DNA of 64,000 nt from Pyxidicoccus caerfyrddinensis. GTDB taxonomy: Bacteria > Myxococcota > Myxococcia > Myxococcales > Myxococcaceae. Shown here piece after piece: positions 39,692 to 48,374 of the stretch (positions are counted from its first letter, which is position 1; each line of letters begins with the position of its first letter). Location of the stretch: assembly GCF_010894405.1 (NCBI RefSeq), contig NZ_JAAIYA010000023.1, positions 146,231 to 210,230 on the forward strand, given 5' to 3'. The position numbers were made by a program, and so were the translations under genes. The notes beneath the pieces were generated by a model that had not been told where the DNA came from, did no database searches, and saw only the letters and a list, made by a program, of their open reading frames with translations.

Positions 39692-42600
39692 ATGACCGCC
39701 TCGGTGTTCATTTCGTATGCACGGGCAACGAGCAGTGCCTCGGCGGAGGCGTTGCATGCGGAGCTGACCCGCGTGGGGATTTCAGCGTTCCTGGACCGCG
39801 TGGAGCTCAGCGTGGGCGAGCGCTTCCCGGCTGCCTTGATGGAAGCCCTGCTCTCCTCGCACCTCGTGGTCATCTTTGCTGACGCGCTCTATTTCCAGCG
39901 CTGGTACTGCCTGGCGGAGCTACGGATGGCGCTCGCCCCCGCACTGGCGCTGCCACCGGGAGCGCCCCGAAAGGAGGTGGAGGCAGCGCTCTCGCCCCTG
40001 GTGCTGGCTCTGCCCGCCGAGGGGCTCCCGCAGCAGGAGCTGGAGCGGCTGCCTCCACCGCTGCGCACGGTCCATTGGCCTGCCGCCGGGAATACCAGCG
40101 CCTTGGTCACCCTGGTGCGTGAGCGGCTGGAGCTGTCCCCTACGAGTCTCGGCCAGCGTCTCGAGGCCGCTGGCGTCCTGGAGGAGCTTCGCTCGAAGTT
40201 CCAGCAGGAGTCCGCGGTTCCTCCACCGGGCCAGCTCGCCGGGAGAATCCTCTATCCCCTGGACCTGGAGCCATCGCTCGGGAGTGCGTTCGTGGGCCGG
40301 GCCGATGAGCTGTGGCGGCTCGACTTCATGCTCTCCACGGTGCGCGGCGAGGCCAGCACGAACACCGCCCCCGCCGTGGCCCTGGAGGGCGGCGGAGGCT
40401 TCGGGAAGACACGGCTCGCCCTGGAGTATGTCCACCGCATGGGAGCCTCGCGCTTCCCGGGAGGCGTCATCTGGATTGACGCCGATGCGGGCGAGGCCCG
40501 GCTGGATGCGCAACACCACGAGGTCCTGCGCACCTTCCGGCCAGGGGTCCCGGAGCTGCGCACCTTCCACGAGCAGGGCCGCAACGTGGCCAAGGAGCTG
40601 GCGCAGGCACTCCATGCGCTCCCAGCACAGAAGCCTGTGCTGTTCGTGGTGGACAACGTCCCGGAGCCGGAGCCAGGCAAGGCGCCCCACCCGCTGCGCC
40701 GGTACTGCCCCGCGATCGGCAAGGTCTCACTGCTGGTCACCTCGCGAAGCCGTGTCTCGCTGGGAGAATCCGGCGTGCAGTTCCTCCCGGTGGACACACT
40801 GACCCCCGAGGCCGCGGTCTCCCTGCTGAATCAGGGCCTGGAGAACACCCGGGTGGCTCAGGAGACATGGCTGCGGATTGCGGACTGGGTGGGCAACCTG
40901 CCCCTGGCACTGGAGCTGCTCAACCGTGTGCTGGTCCTGGGAGGACTCACGGTGGATGAGTTGGTGCGGCGCACCGAGCACGTGCGCCCGGCGGCGGAAC
41001 TCGACAAGCAGATGGATGCGCTCCGGGGGCAGCTGCCCGAGGGCCGGCTCCGAGGCATCACCGAGGCCTTCACCCTCTCCTACCAGCGCCTCACGGAGAG
41101 AGAACGCGAGGCGGCGAGGCTCATCGCACAGCTGTCGCCCGCGCCCATCCTTTTCGAGACACTCAAGGCGCTGGATGCAGAGGGATTCCCGCCCGCGGTA
41201 CGGAACGCGCTGGTAGCGCGCTCGTTCGTGACGCGGTTGAGCGGGCGGGAGAAGCACTGGCTGGGACGCATGCACCGCGTGCTCGCGGATTTCCTCCGCA
41301 GCCAGGCGTCGGCTCCCATCGCGGAGGCAATGCGCGTCTGCCAGGGATTCGTGAAGCTCCTGCCGCCGGGCTTGGGCAAGGAGCCGCGAGTCTGGGGGCT
41401 CATCGATCTGCACCTGCCCCATGCGACGTGGGTCTTCCACACCTTGAGCCAGGCAGAGCATCTGAGTGACGAGCCCAGCTTCGTGAAGCTGGGACTGAGC
41501 ATCGGGGAGTTCCTGCTCGCCACGGGAGATCTCCAGGGTGCGTTCGAGTACACCGATTGGCTTCGCGAACGGGCACAGGGGGCGCTGGGCCCGGAGCACG
41601 AGCTGACGCTCGCAGCCACCTCGATGCTGGCCCAGGTGCTCCAGGAAGGAGGACACGTCTTGAGTGCCCGGCAGCTGAAGGAAGAAGTGGTGGAGCTCCG
41701 CCGCCGCACGCACGGAGACGAGCACCCGACAACCCTGGCAGCACTCCACAACCTCGCGGTGGCGCTCCAGGACGAAGGACGGTGGAGCGAAGCCCTTGCG
41801 CTTCGCGAGCAGGGCCTGGCGACGGCGCGGCGCACCCTGGGACCGGAGCACCCACAAACCGTCTCGGCCATGAGCGACCTGGCCGCCTCGCTCCTGCGCG
41901 TCGATGAGCTGGCCCGGGCCCGGGCGTTGTTGGAGCAGGTGCTGGAACTCCTGCGCCGCAACGAGGGAGACGATTCCCACAAGATTCTCTCTGCGAAAGG
42001 CAACCTCGCGGCGGTGCTCGAAAGGCAGGGCAACGCCCAGGAGGCTCGGGCCCTGGAAGAACAGGTGGTGGAGGGCCGCCTCAAGCTGTTTGGCGAAGAG
42101 CATCCGGCCACGCAGCGCGCGATCACCAATCTCGCTGTGACCTTACGGGCCCTGGGGGAACTCCACCGCTCCCGGGAGCTGCTTGAGACAGTCCTGGAGG
42201 TGCGCCGCCGGCTGCTTGGTTCAGAACATCCCGACACCCTGAACACGATGAGCCACCTCGCCACTGTTCTCCACGACCTGGGGAACCTCGCGGCATCCCG
42301 GAAGCACAAGGAGGAGGTGCACGAGACCCTCACACGAACCCTGGGAGAGGACCACCCCACGTCGCTCATCGAAATGAACAACCTGGCGGTGACGCTCTGC
42401 TATCAGGGTGAGCCTTCCTCGGCGCGTCCCCTCGCCCAGCGGGGCCTGGAGCTGAGCACCAGGAGACTCGGAGAAGGGCATCCCATCTCCGTGGCCCTTC
42501 TGGCCACGCTCGCCATGTCGTTGGAGAGCTTGGGAGAGTTCTCCGAGGCGCGGAGCCTCCGCGAGCGGGAGGTGAAGAGCCTCCGAGACACGCTCGGAGC

Positions 42601-43180
42601 GGAGCACCCAGAGACCCTGGTAGCCACAACCCTGTTGGCCAGACTCCTCTCCGAGCAGGAACAACTGCGCGAGGCCGCCGAGATGCTGGAACAGACCGTC
42701 CCAGCCATCGTCCGGGCACGAGGCCCGGAGCACCCTCAGACGATCACGGCGATGAACTATCTGGCTGTCGTCTACCGCAAACAGGGCCACATTCAGCGCG
42801 CGCGGGAGATGTACGAGCGGCTGCTGGAAGTGAATCAGCGGGTGCACGGTGCGGAGCATCTCGAGACGCTCACGGTCATGCACAATCTGGCGGAAGTGAT
42901 GCAACAGCAAGGAGAGTCCCCTCGGGCCCGGGCTCTGTACGAGAAGACGCTGCGAGCTTGCATCCAGACCCTGGGACTCGAAAACCCATACACCGCGATG
43001 ACCGCCTGGGATCTGCTGTGGCTGCTCACGGAGACGCATGCCCCTCGGCCCGCCATCGAGGAGCAGCTCCGGAATCTCCTGTGGGTCCTGGACCGGGATC
43101 CTCGGAGCCTGATGCCCTCGTTGCGAACCATCCAGCAGGGGCTGTTCAGGATGATGGATGAAAGCCCGCACGGCGGCTGA
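39692..43180 (+). CDS. TIR-STAND-TPR protein (NLR-like immune or signalling protein)
   Basis: An 1,162-residue protein. The N-terminal TIR domain (1-~140) begins SVFISYAR and has the putative NADase Glu76 in WYCLAELRMAL. A STAND/NB-ARC ATPase (about 200-530) has P-loop GGGGFGKTRLA (about 232-242), Walker B VLFVVDNV, LLVTSRSRVSL, GNLPLAL, and RMHRVLADF where the MHD motif would be. The C-terminal half (about 600-1120) holds around a dozen kinesin-light-chain-type TPRs, each near 42 residues with a GxEHPxTL motif. In known relatives the repeats sense an invader and TIR then depletes NAD. It is encoded alone. Confidence 0.9.
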   Translation: MTASVFISYARATSSASAEALHAELTRVGISAFLDRVELSVGERFPAALMEALLSSHLVVIFADALYFQRWYCLAELRMALAPALALPPGAPRKEVEAALSPLVLALPAEGLPQQELERLPPPLRTVHWPAAGNTSALVTLVRERLELSPTSLGQRLEAAGVLEELRSKFQQESAVPPPGQLAGRILYPLDLEPSLGSAFVGRADELWRLDFMLSTVRGEASTNTAPAVALEGGGGFGKTRLALEYVHRMGASRFPGGVIWIDADAGEARLDAQHHEVLRTFRPGVPELRTFHEQGRNVAKELAQALHALPAQKPVLFVVDNVPEPEPGKAPHPLRRYCPAIGKVSLLVTSRSRVSLGESGVQFLPVDTLTPEAAVSLLNQGLENTRVAQETWLRIADWVGNLPLALELLNRVLVLGGLTVDELVRRTEHVRPAAELDKQMDALRGQLPEGRLRGITEAFTLSYQRLTEREREAARLIAQLSPAPILFETLKALDAEGFPPAVRNALVARSFVTRLSGREKHWLGRMHRVLADFLRSQASAPIAEAMRVCQGFVKLLPPGLGKEPRVWGLIDLHLPHATWVFHTLSQAEHLSDEPSFVKLGLSIGEFLLATGDLQGAFEYTDWLRERAQGALGPEHELTLAATSMLAQVLQEGGHVLSARQLKEEVVELRRRTHGDEHPTTLAALHNLAVALQDEGRWSEALALREQGLATARRTLGPEHPQTVSAMSDLAASLLRVDELARARALLEQVLELLRRNEGDDSHKILSAKGNLAAVLERQGNAQEARALEEQVVEGRLKLFGEEHPATQRAITNLAVTLRALGELHRSRELLETVLEVRRRLLGSEHPDTLNTMSHLATVLHDLGNLAASRKHKEEVHETLTRTLGEDHPTSLIEMNNLAVTLCYQGEPSSARPLAQRGLELSTRRLGEGHPISVALLATLAMSLESLGEFSEARSLREREVKSLRDTLGAEHPETLVATTLLARLLSEQEQLREAAEMLEQTVPAIVRARGPEHPQTITAMNYLAVVYRKQGHIQRAREMYERLLEVNQRVHGAEHLETLTVMHNLAEVMQQQGESPRARALYEKTLRACIQTLGLENPYTAMTAWDLLWLLTETHAPRPAIEEQLRNLLWVLDRDPRSLMPSLRTIQQGLFRMMDESPHGG

Positions 43181-43209
43181 GGCCAGGGCCCCTCGCGAGA
43201 GAAGTCCGG

Positions 43210-43252
43210 GGACACCGCCCCCGCCCGGCCACAGCGGGTGGAAGCGGTGTCC
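43210..43252. terminator. bidirectional terminator-like hairpin
   Basis: GGACACCGC (43210-43218) pairs with GCGGTGTCC (43244-43252), with a GC-rich inner stem. It lies between the converging TIR-STAND and peptidase genes. Its right half recurs inverted near 19990-20004. Confidence 0.5.
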
Positions 43253-43265
43253 TCGTGTTTCAGGG

Positions 43266-44729
43266 CTACAGACGGAAGCGCGGCTCCATGCTGCGCTCCG
43301 CGTCCAGCTCGGCCTCGAGCGTCAGCGCGCGAGCCCCCGCGGCCGACACGTCCAGCCCCATCCACCGGTAGAGGTGCTCCACGGCCTGGGTGCGCTCGGG
43401 CTCGGGCAGGCGGCTGATGCGCGAGCCGTGCTCGCCACCCGGGACGATGAAGCGGAAGGAGTCATTGCGCTCGCGCACGGAGAAAGCGCCGGAGGACCAG
43501 GGGTCATTCTCTCCGTAGATGAAGAGCATCCGCTCCCCCTGGCTGCGCACCCAGTGCTCCACGCGGTGCATGAGGTCGTGGTCGAACCGCTCCCTCACCG
43601 GGAAGGACAGGTACGCGCGGGGCTCGTCCTCGCCCGGGTAGCGCAGCAGCCCGTGCAGGTGCCGCGTGGAGAAGCGCGTGAAGCCCAGCTCCGTCGCGGC
43701 CTGGTAATAGTAGGCCGCGTAGTAGTCGAGCCACACGTCGCCGTAGGTGAAGGCGATGGCGACGATGCCGTCCAGGAAGCCGAAGAGCTCCGCCGCCGGC
43801 GCGTCGGGCGCGGGGACGTCCTCGCAGTAGGGCGTGCCCCAGTATTGCCAGAAGTAGAAGGACGCCTCGACGACGGCGAACTCCAGGGCGCGGTCCCTTC
43901 CGCCAATCACGTGGAAGTCCGTGCCCCCGAGGACCACCAGCTCCTCCATGAAGGGCATCATCTCCGCGCGGTGCAACAGCACGGCCTGCTGGAAGGCCTG
44001 GAGCTTCGCGCGGCAGTCGGCGTCCCCCACCTGCTCGACGAAGCGGGCGTAGCGCCCGTCATCCAGCCCGTGGCTGTTGGGCGCGACGTACGGCACGGTG
44101 ACGTCCACGTCGTCCGGGTAGAAGTAGCGGTGGTACACGGCCGCCATGCCGCCCTTGCTGCCGCCGGTGTTCAGCCAGCGCCCGGAGTACAGCGGCTTGA
44201 AGGCCTCGACGATGCGGTGGTAGTCGCCCGCGGCCTGCCGGATGTCGAGCAGCTTCCAGTCATTCGAGGCCGGTCGCGAGGTGCCGAAGAAGCGGTGCTC
44301 CAGCGAGAGCTGGTTGGCGCCGAGCAGCGCGGTGGGCTCGGCCCGCGACGGGTTGTCCCCCAGGCCATAGCCGCCCCCGTAGAGCACCATGGGCGCGTCC
44401 ACCGAGCGGTGCAGCAGATTCACCCGGAGCTGGAAGCGCTCACCCAGGGGACGCCGGTGGTCCGCGGGCTGCTCGAACACCATCCGGAAGAAGCGCGTGC
44501 CCGCGTAGGGCGAGGGCCGCTCGTCGAGGACGGTGAGCCCGGGGATGGACTGGAGTCGGGTGAGGATGTCCTCCGAGTCCGCTACCGCCTCCAGCGCGCC
44601 CACGGCCCGCGCGGGAGGCTCCGCCCCCGAGGACTCCGCGAGGGCGGTGTCCCCGCAGGACTGAAGCAACACGGCAACAACGAGCCACCCTGCACCCTTG
44701 AACACGCCAACGGCTTCTGACCGCTTCAT
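43266..44729 (-). CDS. S37-family secreted tripeptidyl aminopeptidase (lipoprotein)
   Basis: A 487-residue serine peptidase of the S37 group, which removes tripeptides from protein N-termini. It has a signal with lipobox (VVAVLLQSC), then an alpha/beta-hydrolase core: oxyanion region VLYGGGYGLG, nucleophile Ser in NTGGSKGGM (about residues 187-195), charge-relay Asp in YGENDPWSSG and His in PGGEHGSRI. SLEHRFFGTSRP is also typical of the family. It should digest peptides at the cell surface, fitting a predatory lifestyle. It is monocistronic, convergent with the TIR-STAND gene. Confidence 0.9.
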   Translation of the reverse strand: MKRSEAVGVFKGAGWLVVAVLLQSCGDTALAESSGAEPPARAVGALEAVADSEDILTRLQSIPGLTVLDERPSPYAGTRFFRMVFEQPADHRRPLGERFQLRVNLLHRSVDAPMVLYGGGYGLGDNPSRAEPTALLGANQLSLEHRFFGTSRPASNDWKLLDIRQAAGDYHRIVEAFKPLYSGRWLNTGGSKGGMAAVYHRYFYPDDVDVTVPYVAPNSHGLDDGRYARFVEQVGDADCRAKLQAFQQAVLLHRAEMMPFMEELVVLGGTDFHVIGGRDRALEFAVVEASFYFWQYWGTPYCEDVPAPDAPAAELFGFLDGIVAIAFTYGDVWLDYYAAYYYQAATELGFTRFSTRHLHGLLRYPGEDEPRAYLSFPVRERFDHDLMHRVEHWVRSQGERMLFIYGENDPWSSGAFSVRERNDSFRFIVPGGEHGSRISRLPEPERTQAVEHLYRWMGLDVSAAGARALTLEAELDAERSMEPRFRL

Positions 44730-44997
44730 TCAATCTCCGGAAGTAGGTACTTCGCGCGCGAGCGCCCATGCACGGAAGAGCCGCTCCATCGCGGCGCATC
44801 CCACATTTTCGGCGCACGGAGCTGAACGGCGAAGTTCCTTCTTTATTGCACCTGCAACGTCGCTACGGCGTTACACGGCGCGGCGGCGCAGCCGCGTCAC
44901 CAGCGCCTCGAAGACGGCGTAGGTAGGAGAGCCGCGCCCGCCCAGTGAAGAGGAGGGCGAGGCGCATCAGGTGCGGGGAGGCTTACGCGTTGACCGT
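44730..44997. other. intergenic gap with operator-like site
   Basis: No gene is seen. TTGCACCTGCAAC at 44846-44858 is a 13-bp imperfect palindrome that recurs with one change, inverted, at 51232-51244. It may be the operator of a TetR-type regulator. A stretch near 44875-44925 encodes, on the minus strand, a short PTYAVFEALVTRLRR tail that is repeated in inverse orientation near 19896. Confidence 0.4.
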
Positions 44998-45483
44998 CTA
45001 GCCTTTGAGCGCTGCCTTGATCTTGGCGACGTCGATCTTCTTCATCGTCATCATCGCTTCAAACACGCGCTTGGCGGCCGCCTTGTCCGGATTGCCCATG
45101 GCTTCGAGGAGCACGCGCGGCGTGATCTGCCACGAGAAGCCCCACTTGTCCTTGCACCAGCCGCATTCGCTTTCCTGGCCGCCATTGCCGACGATCGCGT
45201 TCCAGTAGCGATCGGTCTCTGCCTGGTCCTCGGTGATGACCATCTGGCTGACCGATTCATTGGCCTTGAAATTGGGGCCGCCATTGAGCCCGACGAATGG
45301 CCGGCCGAGCACGGTGAAGTCCACCGTCAGCTCCTCGCCTTTCTTCCCGCCTGGGAAGTCGGACGTCGCGTCATGGGCCGGACCGACTTTGCTGTCGGGG
45401 AAGACGGAAGCGTAGAATTCGGCGGCCTTGCGGGCCTCGCCTTTGTCGTACCACAGGCAGGTAACCAGCTTGTCGTGTGCCAT
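44998..45483 (-). CDS. VOC-superfamily PhnB-like protein
   Basis: A 161-residue cytoplasmic protein of the vicinal-oxygen-chelate superfamily (PhnB/3-demethylubiquinone methyltransferase-like annotation). Typical stretches are CLWYDKGEARKAAEFYASVF, VDFTVLGRPFVGLNGGP, SQMVITEDQAETDRYW and CGWCKDKWGFSWQITP. Members bind small ligands or metals; most are not methyltransferases despite the name. It ends in MMTMKKIDVAKIKAALKG, as usual for the family. It may be co-directed with the SRPBCC gene 200 bp upstream. Confidence 0.9.
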   Translation of the reverse strand: MAHDKLVTCLWYDKGEARKAAEFYASVFPDSKVGPAHDATSDFPGGKKGEELTVDFTVLGRPFVGLNGGPNFKANESVSQMVITEDQAETDRYWNAIVGNGGQESECGWCKDKWGFSWQITPRVLLEAMGNPDKAAAKRVFEAMMTMKKIDVAKIKAALKG

Positions 45484-45683
45484 GAATACCTCTCCTTGAG
45501 ATTTCCTTTCACAACCTCACTCCGCGAGGCGTGGCCCCAAGGGGCGGCCCCACTGCGCCGGGTTGTGAAAGGAGGCGCAGGTTAAGTCTTGCCGACCCGG
45601 GCGAACCCGGCGCCCCGCGGGTCGTGTCCGATACTGTGAAGTATGGGCGGAATGGGGGCCCTCTTGCTCGGCGGTGGGCTGAC

Positions 45684-46241
45684 CTACTCCGTCTGTGCCG
45701 TCTGCTGACGCTTCTTCGCCTCGGCCTGCGCGGCGATATCGAGGTCGGCGAGGCCCTGCTCCATGCTCTTGCCGATGAACCCGTCCATGAAGGGCGACAT
45801 CACCTTGCCCATCAGCGTGTTTGGCCCCTCCATGCTCCAGGTGACGCGAGTGCCCTTCTCGTTCGCCTCGAGCTTGAAGTTCGCCTGGTTCGTGGCCGGG
45901 AAGGGCTCGATGAACTCGAGCTTGATGGAGACGAGCTCTCCGGGCCGGCTCTCCAGGATGGTCATCCGGCCCTCGCCGATGTTGCGGTTCCCCTTGTACG
46001 CGTAGACGGCGCCGGGGCCCGAGGCGGGGCCCTCGAAGGTCCTCGCCAGGTTCGGGTCGAGCTTCTCGTAGGGCGACCACTGCTGCCACTGACGGAGCTC
46101 GTTGATGAGCGCGAACGTGGCATCCGCGGGCGCACTGAGCTGGACGCTCCGCTCGACGTGGAAGCGGTCCGGGCGCGTGGCGACGAAGACGACCAGGGCG
46201 GCGACGAGGATGGCGGCGGCGATTCCGAGCTTCTTGAGCAT
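45684..46241 (-). CDS. membrane-anchored SRPBCC family protein
   Basis: A 185-residue protein. An N-terminal helix (LGIAAAILVAALVVFVA) anchors it, then a START/SRPBCC (polyketide cyclase-like) fold begins FHVERSVQLSAPADATFALI and continues WQQWSPYEKLDPNLARTFEG to VTWSMEGPNTLMGKVMSPFM. Such folds bind hydrophobic ligands. The ATG at 46241 follows an AGGAG site. It lies just upstream of the VOC gene on the same strand; this pairing of small ligand-binding proteins is common. Confidence 0.85.
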   Translation of the reverse strand: MLKKLGIAAAILVAALVVFVATRPDRFHVERSVQLSAPADATFALINELRQWQQWSPYEKLDPNLARTFEGPASGPGAVYAYKGNRNIGEGRMTILESRPGELVSIKLEFIEPFPATNQANFKLEANEKGTRVTWSMEGPNTLMGKVMSPFMDGFIGKSMEQGLADLDIAAQAEAKKRQQTAQTE

Positions 46242-46383
46242 GGTCGGGGCTCCTGTGTGATTGCTGCCTTCAACACGGCGACGAACAGGGCCCGGGGAGA
46301 TCGACACTCCGGTGATTTATTTTCGCCGCCCGCCCAACCCATTGGGATTCCACGCCAATTTCCCATCCCACCGGTCCGGAAAT

Positions 46384-46418
46384 AAAAAAGCCCCTCCGCG
46401 CGGAGTGCACGGAGGGGC
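46384..46418 (-). terminator. Rho-independent terminator of the BTRD1 lipoprotein gene
   Basis: Read on the minus strand, a perfect 9-bp stem (GCCCCTCCG with CGGAGGGGC, 12-nt loop) is followed by six U. It lies 44 bp after the stop of the gene at 46462. Confidence 0.8.
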
Positions 46419-46461
46419 CGGATTTCGAGGCTGCGTCAGGCGACGAGCTGGGAACCCTGAA

Positions 46462-48195
46462 TCACCAGGCGCGCACGAACTTCAGGCGCCAGCCCTGCTC
46501 CCACAGCTCGTCGTGACGGTCGGAGAAGTCCTCGGAGTTCAGGTCGTAGACCTGGAGCTCGTCCGTGGTGTCCTGCCGCAAGACGGCCGTATAGGAGACA
46601 AGCCCTCGCACCACGTAGGGCTCCAGCAGCTTCAGCCTCCAGCCCTCCCGCCTGAGCGCGTCATAGCGGGCGCGGAAGTCCGCGGGGCTGGCACCGTCGA
46701 GCAGGAGCTCCGGCTCGGTGCTCGGCCGCCACACCGCCGTGTAGAGGACCTGGCCGTCCACCACGTAGGGTTGCAGGAGCTTCAGCCGCCACCCCTGCGT
46801 GGAGAGCGCGTCGTGACGGGCGCGGAAGTCCCCGGGGCTCACTCCGGTGAGCAGGACCTCGGCCTCGGAGCTTGGCTGCCACACCGCCGTGTAGAGGACC
46901 CGCCCCTCCAGCACATAGGGCTGCAGGAGCTTCAGCCGCCAGCCCTGCGCGGAGAGCCCGTCATGCCGGGCACGGAAGTCCTCGGGGCTCGCGCCGTAGA
47001 GCGGGAGCTCGCCCTCCGTGCCCTCCTTCCAGACGGCGTTGTAGAGGAGCTGCCCGTCCACGACGAAGGGCTGCAGCGTCCGCAGCCGCCAGCCCAGTCC
47101 CCGAAGCTGTGAGTCCTTCTCCTGGTAGTCCTCGAAGGTCGCGCCAATCAGCTCGATCTCCGAGTGAGTGGAGGGCGCCCACGCAGCGGTGAAGTTGCCG
47201 GGGCCGAGGAGAGGCCTGACGCCCGAGAACTGGGTGATGCGGCAGCTCGCTGAGTCGGGCAGGGGAACTTCGTTCTTCCGCAGCGCACAGGCCTTGATGG
47301 CCGCGGCGGCATCCGCGCTGGCCTGGCTGAAGCTCACCTGGCCCGGCATCATCCAGATGGGGGAGTCCGGGGAGTGGGGGTTCTTGGCGTCTTCCGAGAC
47401 GGCGGTCGCGCGGATGCCCAGGTCCAGGGCGGTTCCCCGCGTCCCGTTCGTGTGGTTCGTCGCCATGCGGTGGCAGCCGAGGCATGGATTGCCGGCGACC
47501 TCGACCTTGTAGGCCTTCCACGACGCGAAATCCGCGCCGATGAAGCGGTAGGGCTGCTTGCTGTTGAAGGTGTAGTCGCCCTTGCCAGGGAGTGCGTTGG
47601 CGCCGGTGACCTGGGTCAGGTATGGCGAGCGGATCAAGGGCCCGTTGTCATGGCAACCCGCGCAGTTGATGTTCGCGGTCTGCGAGGGCGGAAGCCAGGT
47701 CCAGGCCGCCGTCCCCTGGGAGGGCGCCTTGACGTTGCCGTCGAGGTCGCCGAGTGCCTGGTAGAAGCATGTTGCGCCGTTCTTCTTGTTGTACTGGATG
47801 ACCGCGATGTCGCCGTAGCGGCCCGCGCCAAGTCCCCGCTTCCGGCAGTGGGCCACGACGAACGCGGTCGTCGTGTTGGACAGCACCTGGAAGCGGCTGT
47901 TCGGGTCACATTCGCGGTTCAGCCGGTTGGGCTGGTCGCACTTCCCAGCCACGTGGTGTTTCGTCGGGACGATGGTGCCGTTCTCACAGCTGAAGTCGGG
48001 CACGGTGACGCCGATGGCCTGGTCGCACTGCTGGGCATACTCCTGCAGCGCGTCCGGCAGCGCGAAGGTCCGTGAGCCCAGGGACGCATCTTCACCGGGC
48101 GCGGAGGTGTCCCGGGTGCTGCTCTCACAGGCGGTGAGGCTCAGGACAAGGACGGCCATCAGGATCGCCCGGACGGCAGGTGGAGCTCTCCTCAT
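46462..48195 (-). CDS. cytochrome-like lipoprotein with BTRD1 tandem repeats
   Basis: A 577-residue lipoprotein (lipobox VLSLTAC). The N-terminal ~330 residues contain two c-type haem motifs, CAGCH and CLGCH, so a dihaem electron-transfer or structural domain is likely. The C-terminal ~240 residues hold five repeats of about 46 residues of the bacterial tandem repeat 1 type, each with GWRL(K/R), a PYVV-G core and Y(T/N)AVW. These may form a propeller or adhesive surface. I chose the ATG at 48195 for the signal peptide. A strong terminator follows. Confidence 0.85.
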   Translation of the reverse strand: MRRAPPAVRAILMAVLVLSLTACESSTRDTSAPGEDASLGSRTFALPDALQEYAQQCDQAIGVTVPDFSCENGTIVPTKHHVAGKCDQPNRLNRECDPNSRFQVLSNTTTAFVVAHCRKRGLGAGRYGDIAVIQYNKKNGATCFYQALGDLDGNVKAPSQGTAAWTWLPPSQTANINCAGCHDNGPLIRSPYLTQVTGANALPGKGDYTFNSKQPYRFIGADFASWKAYKVEVAGNPCLGCHRMATNHTNGTRGTALDLGIRATAVSEDAKNPHSPDSPIWMMPGQVSFSQASADAAAAIKACALRKNEVPLPDSASCRITQFSGVRPLLGPGNFTAAWAPSTHSEIELIGATFEDYQEKDSQLRGLGWRLRTLQPFVVDGQLLYNAVWKEGTEGELPLYGASPEDFRARHDGLSAQGWRLKLLQPYVLEGRVLYTAVWQPSSEAEVLLTGVSPGDFRARHDALSTQGWRLKLLQPYVVDGQVLYTAVWRPSTEPELLLDGASPADFRARYDALRREGWRLKLLEPYVVRGLVSYTAVLRQDTTDELQVYDLNSEDFSDRHDELWEQGWRLKFVRAW

Positions 48196-48374
48196 CACAA
48201 TTCCCTTTCGATTCCGCCCGGAAAGCCCAGGACGCACGAAGGGAACGGAGCTGGCCTGTCCATTCCCTCAACCGGGAAGGAGGATTGCCGCCGGCGCGTG
48301 GACGCGACCGGCTCCTGCGTGTGCTTCTCCTCCACAAGAAGTGAGCGGTGGGTCCGGCGAGCCTCGCCGTGACC

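Noticed and set aside
41580..43000. Tandem DNA repeat in the TIR-STAND gene
   Set aside because: The ~126-bp periodicity is explained by the 42-residue TPR units of the protein.
46500..47140. DNA tandem repeat or CRISPR-like array
   Set aside because: The ~138-bp periodicity is the codons of five BTRD1 protein repeats. Units differ at third positions and there are no uniform repeats with unique spacers.
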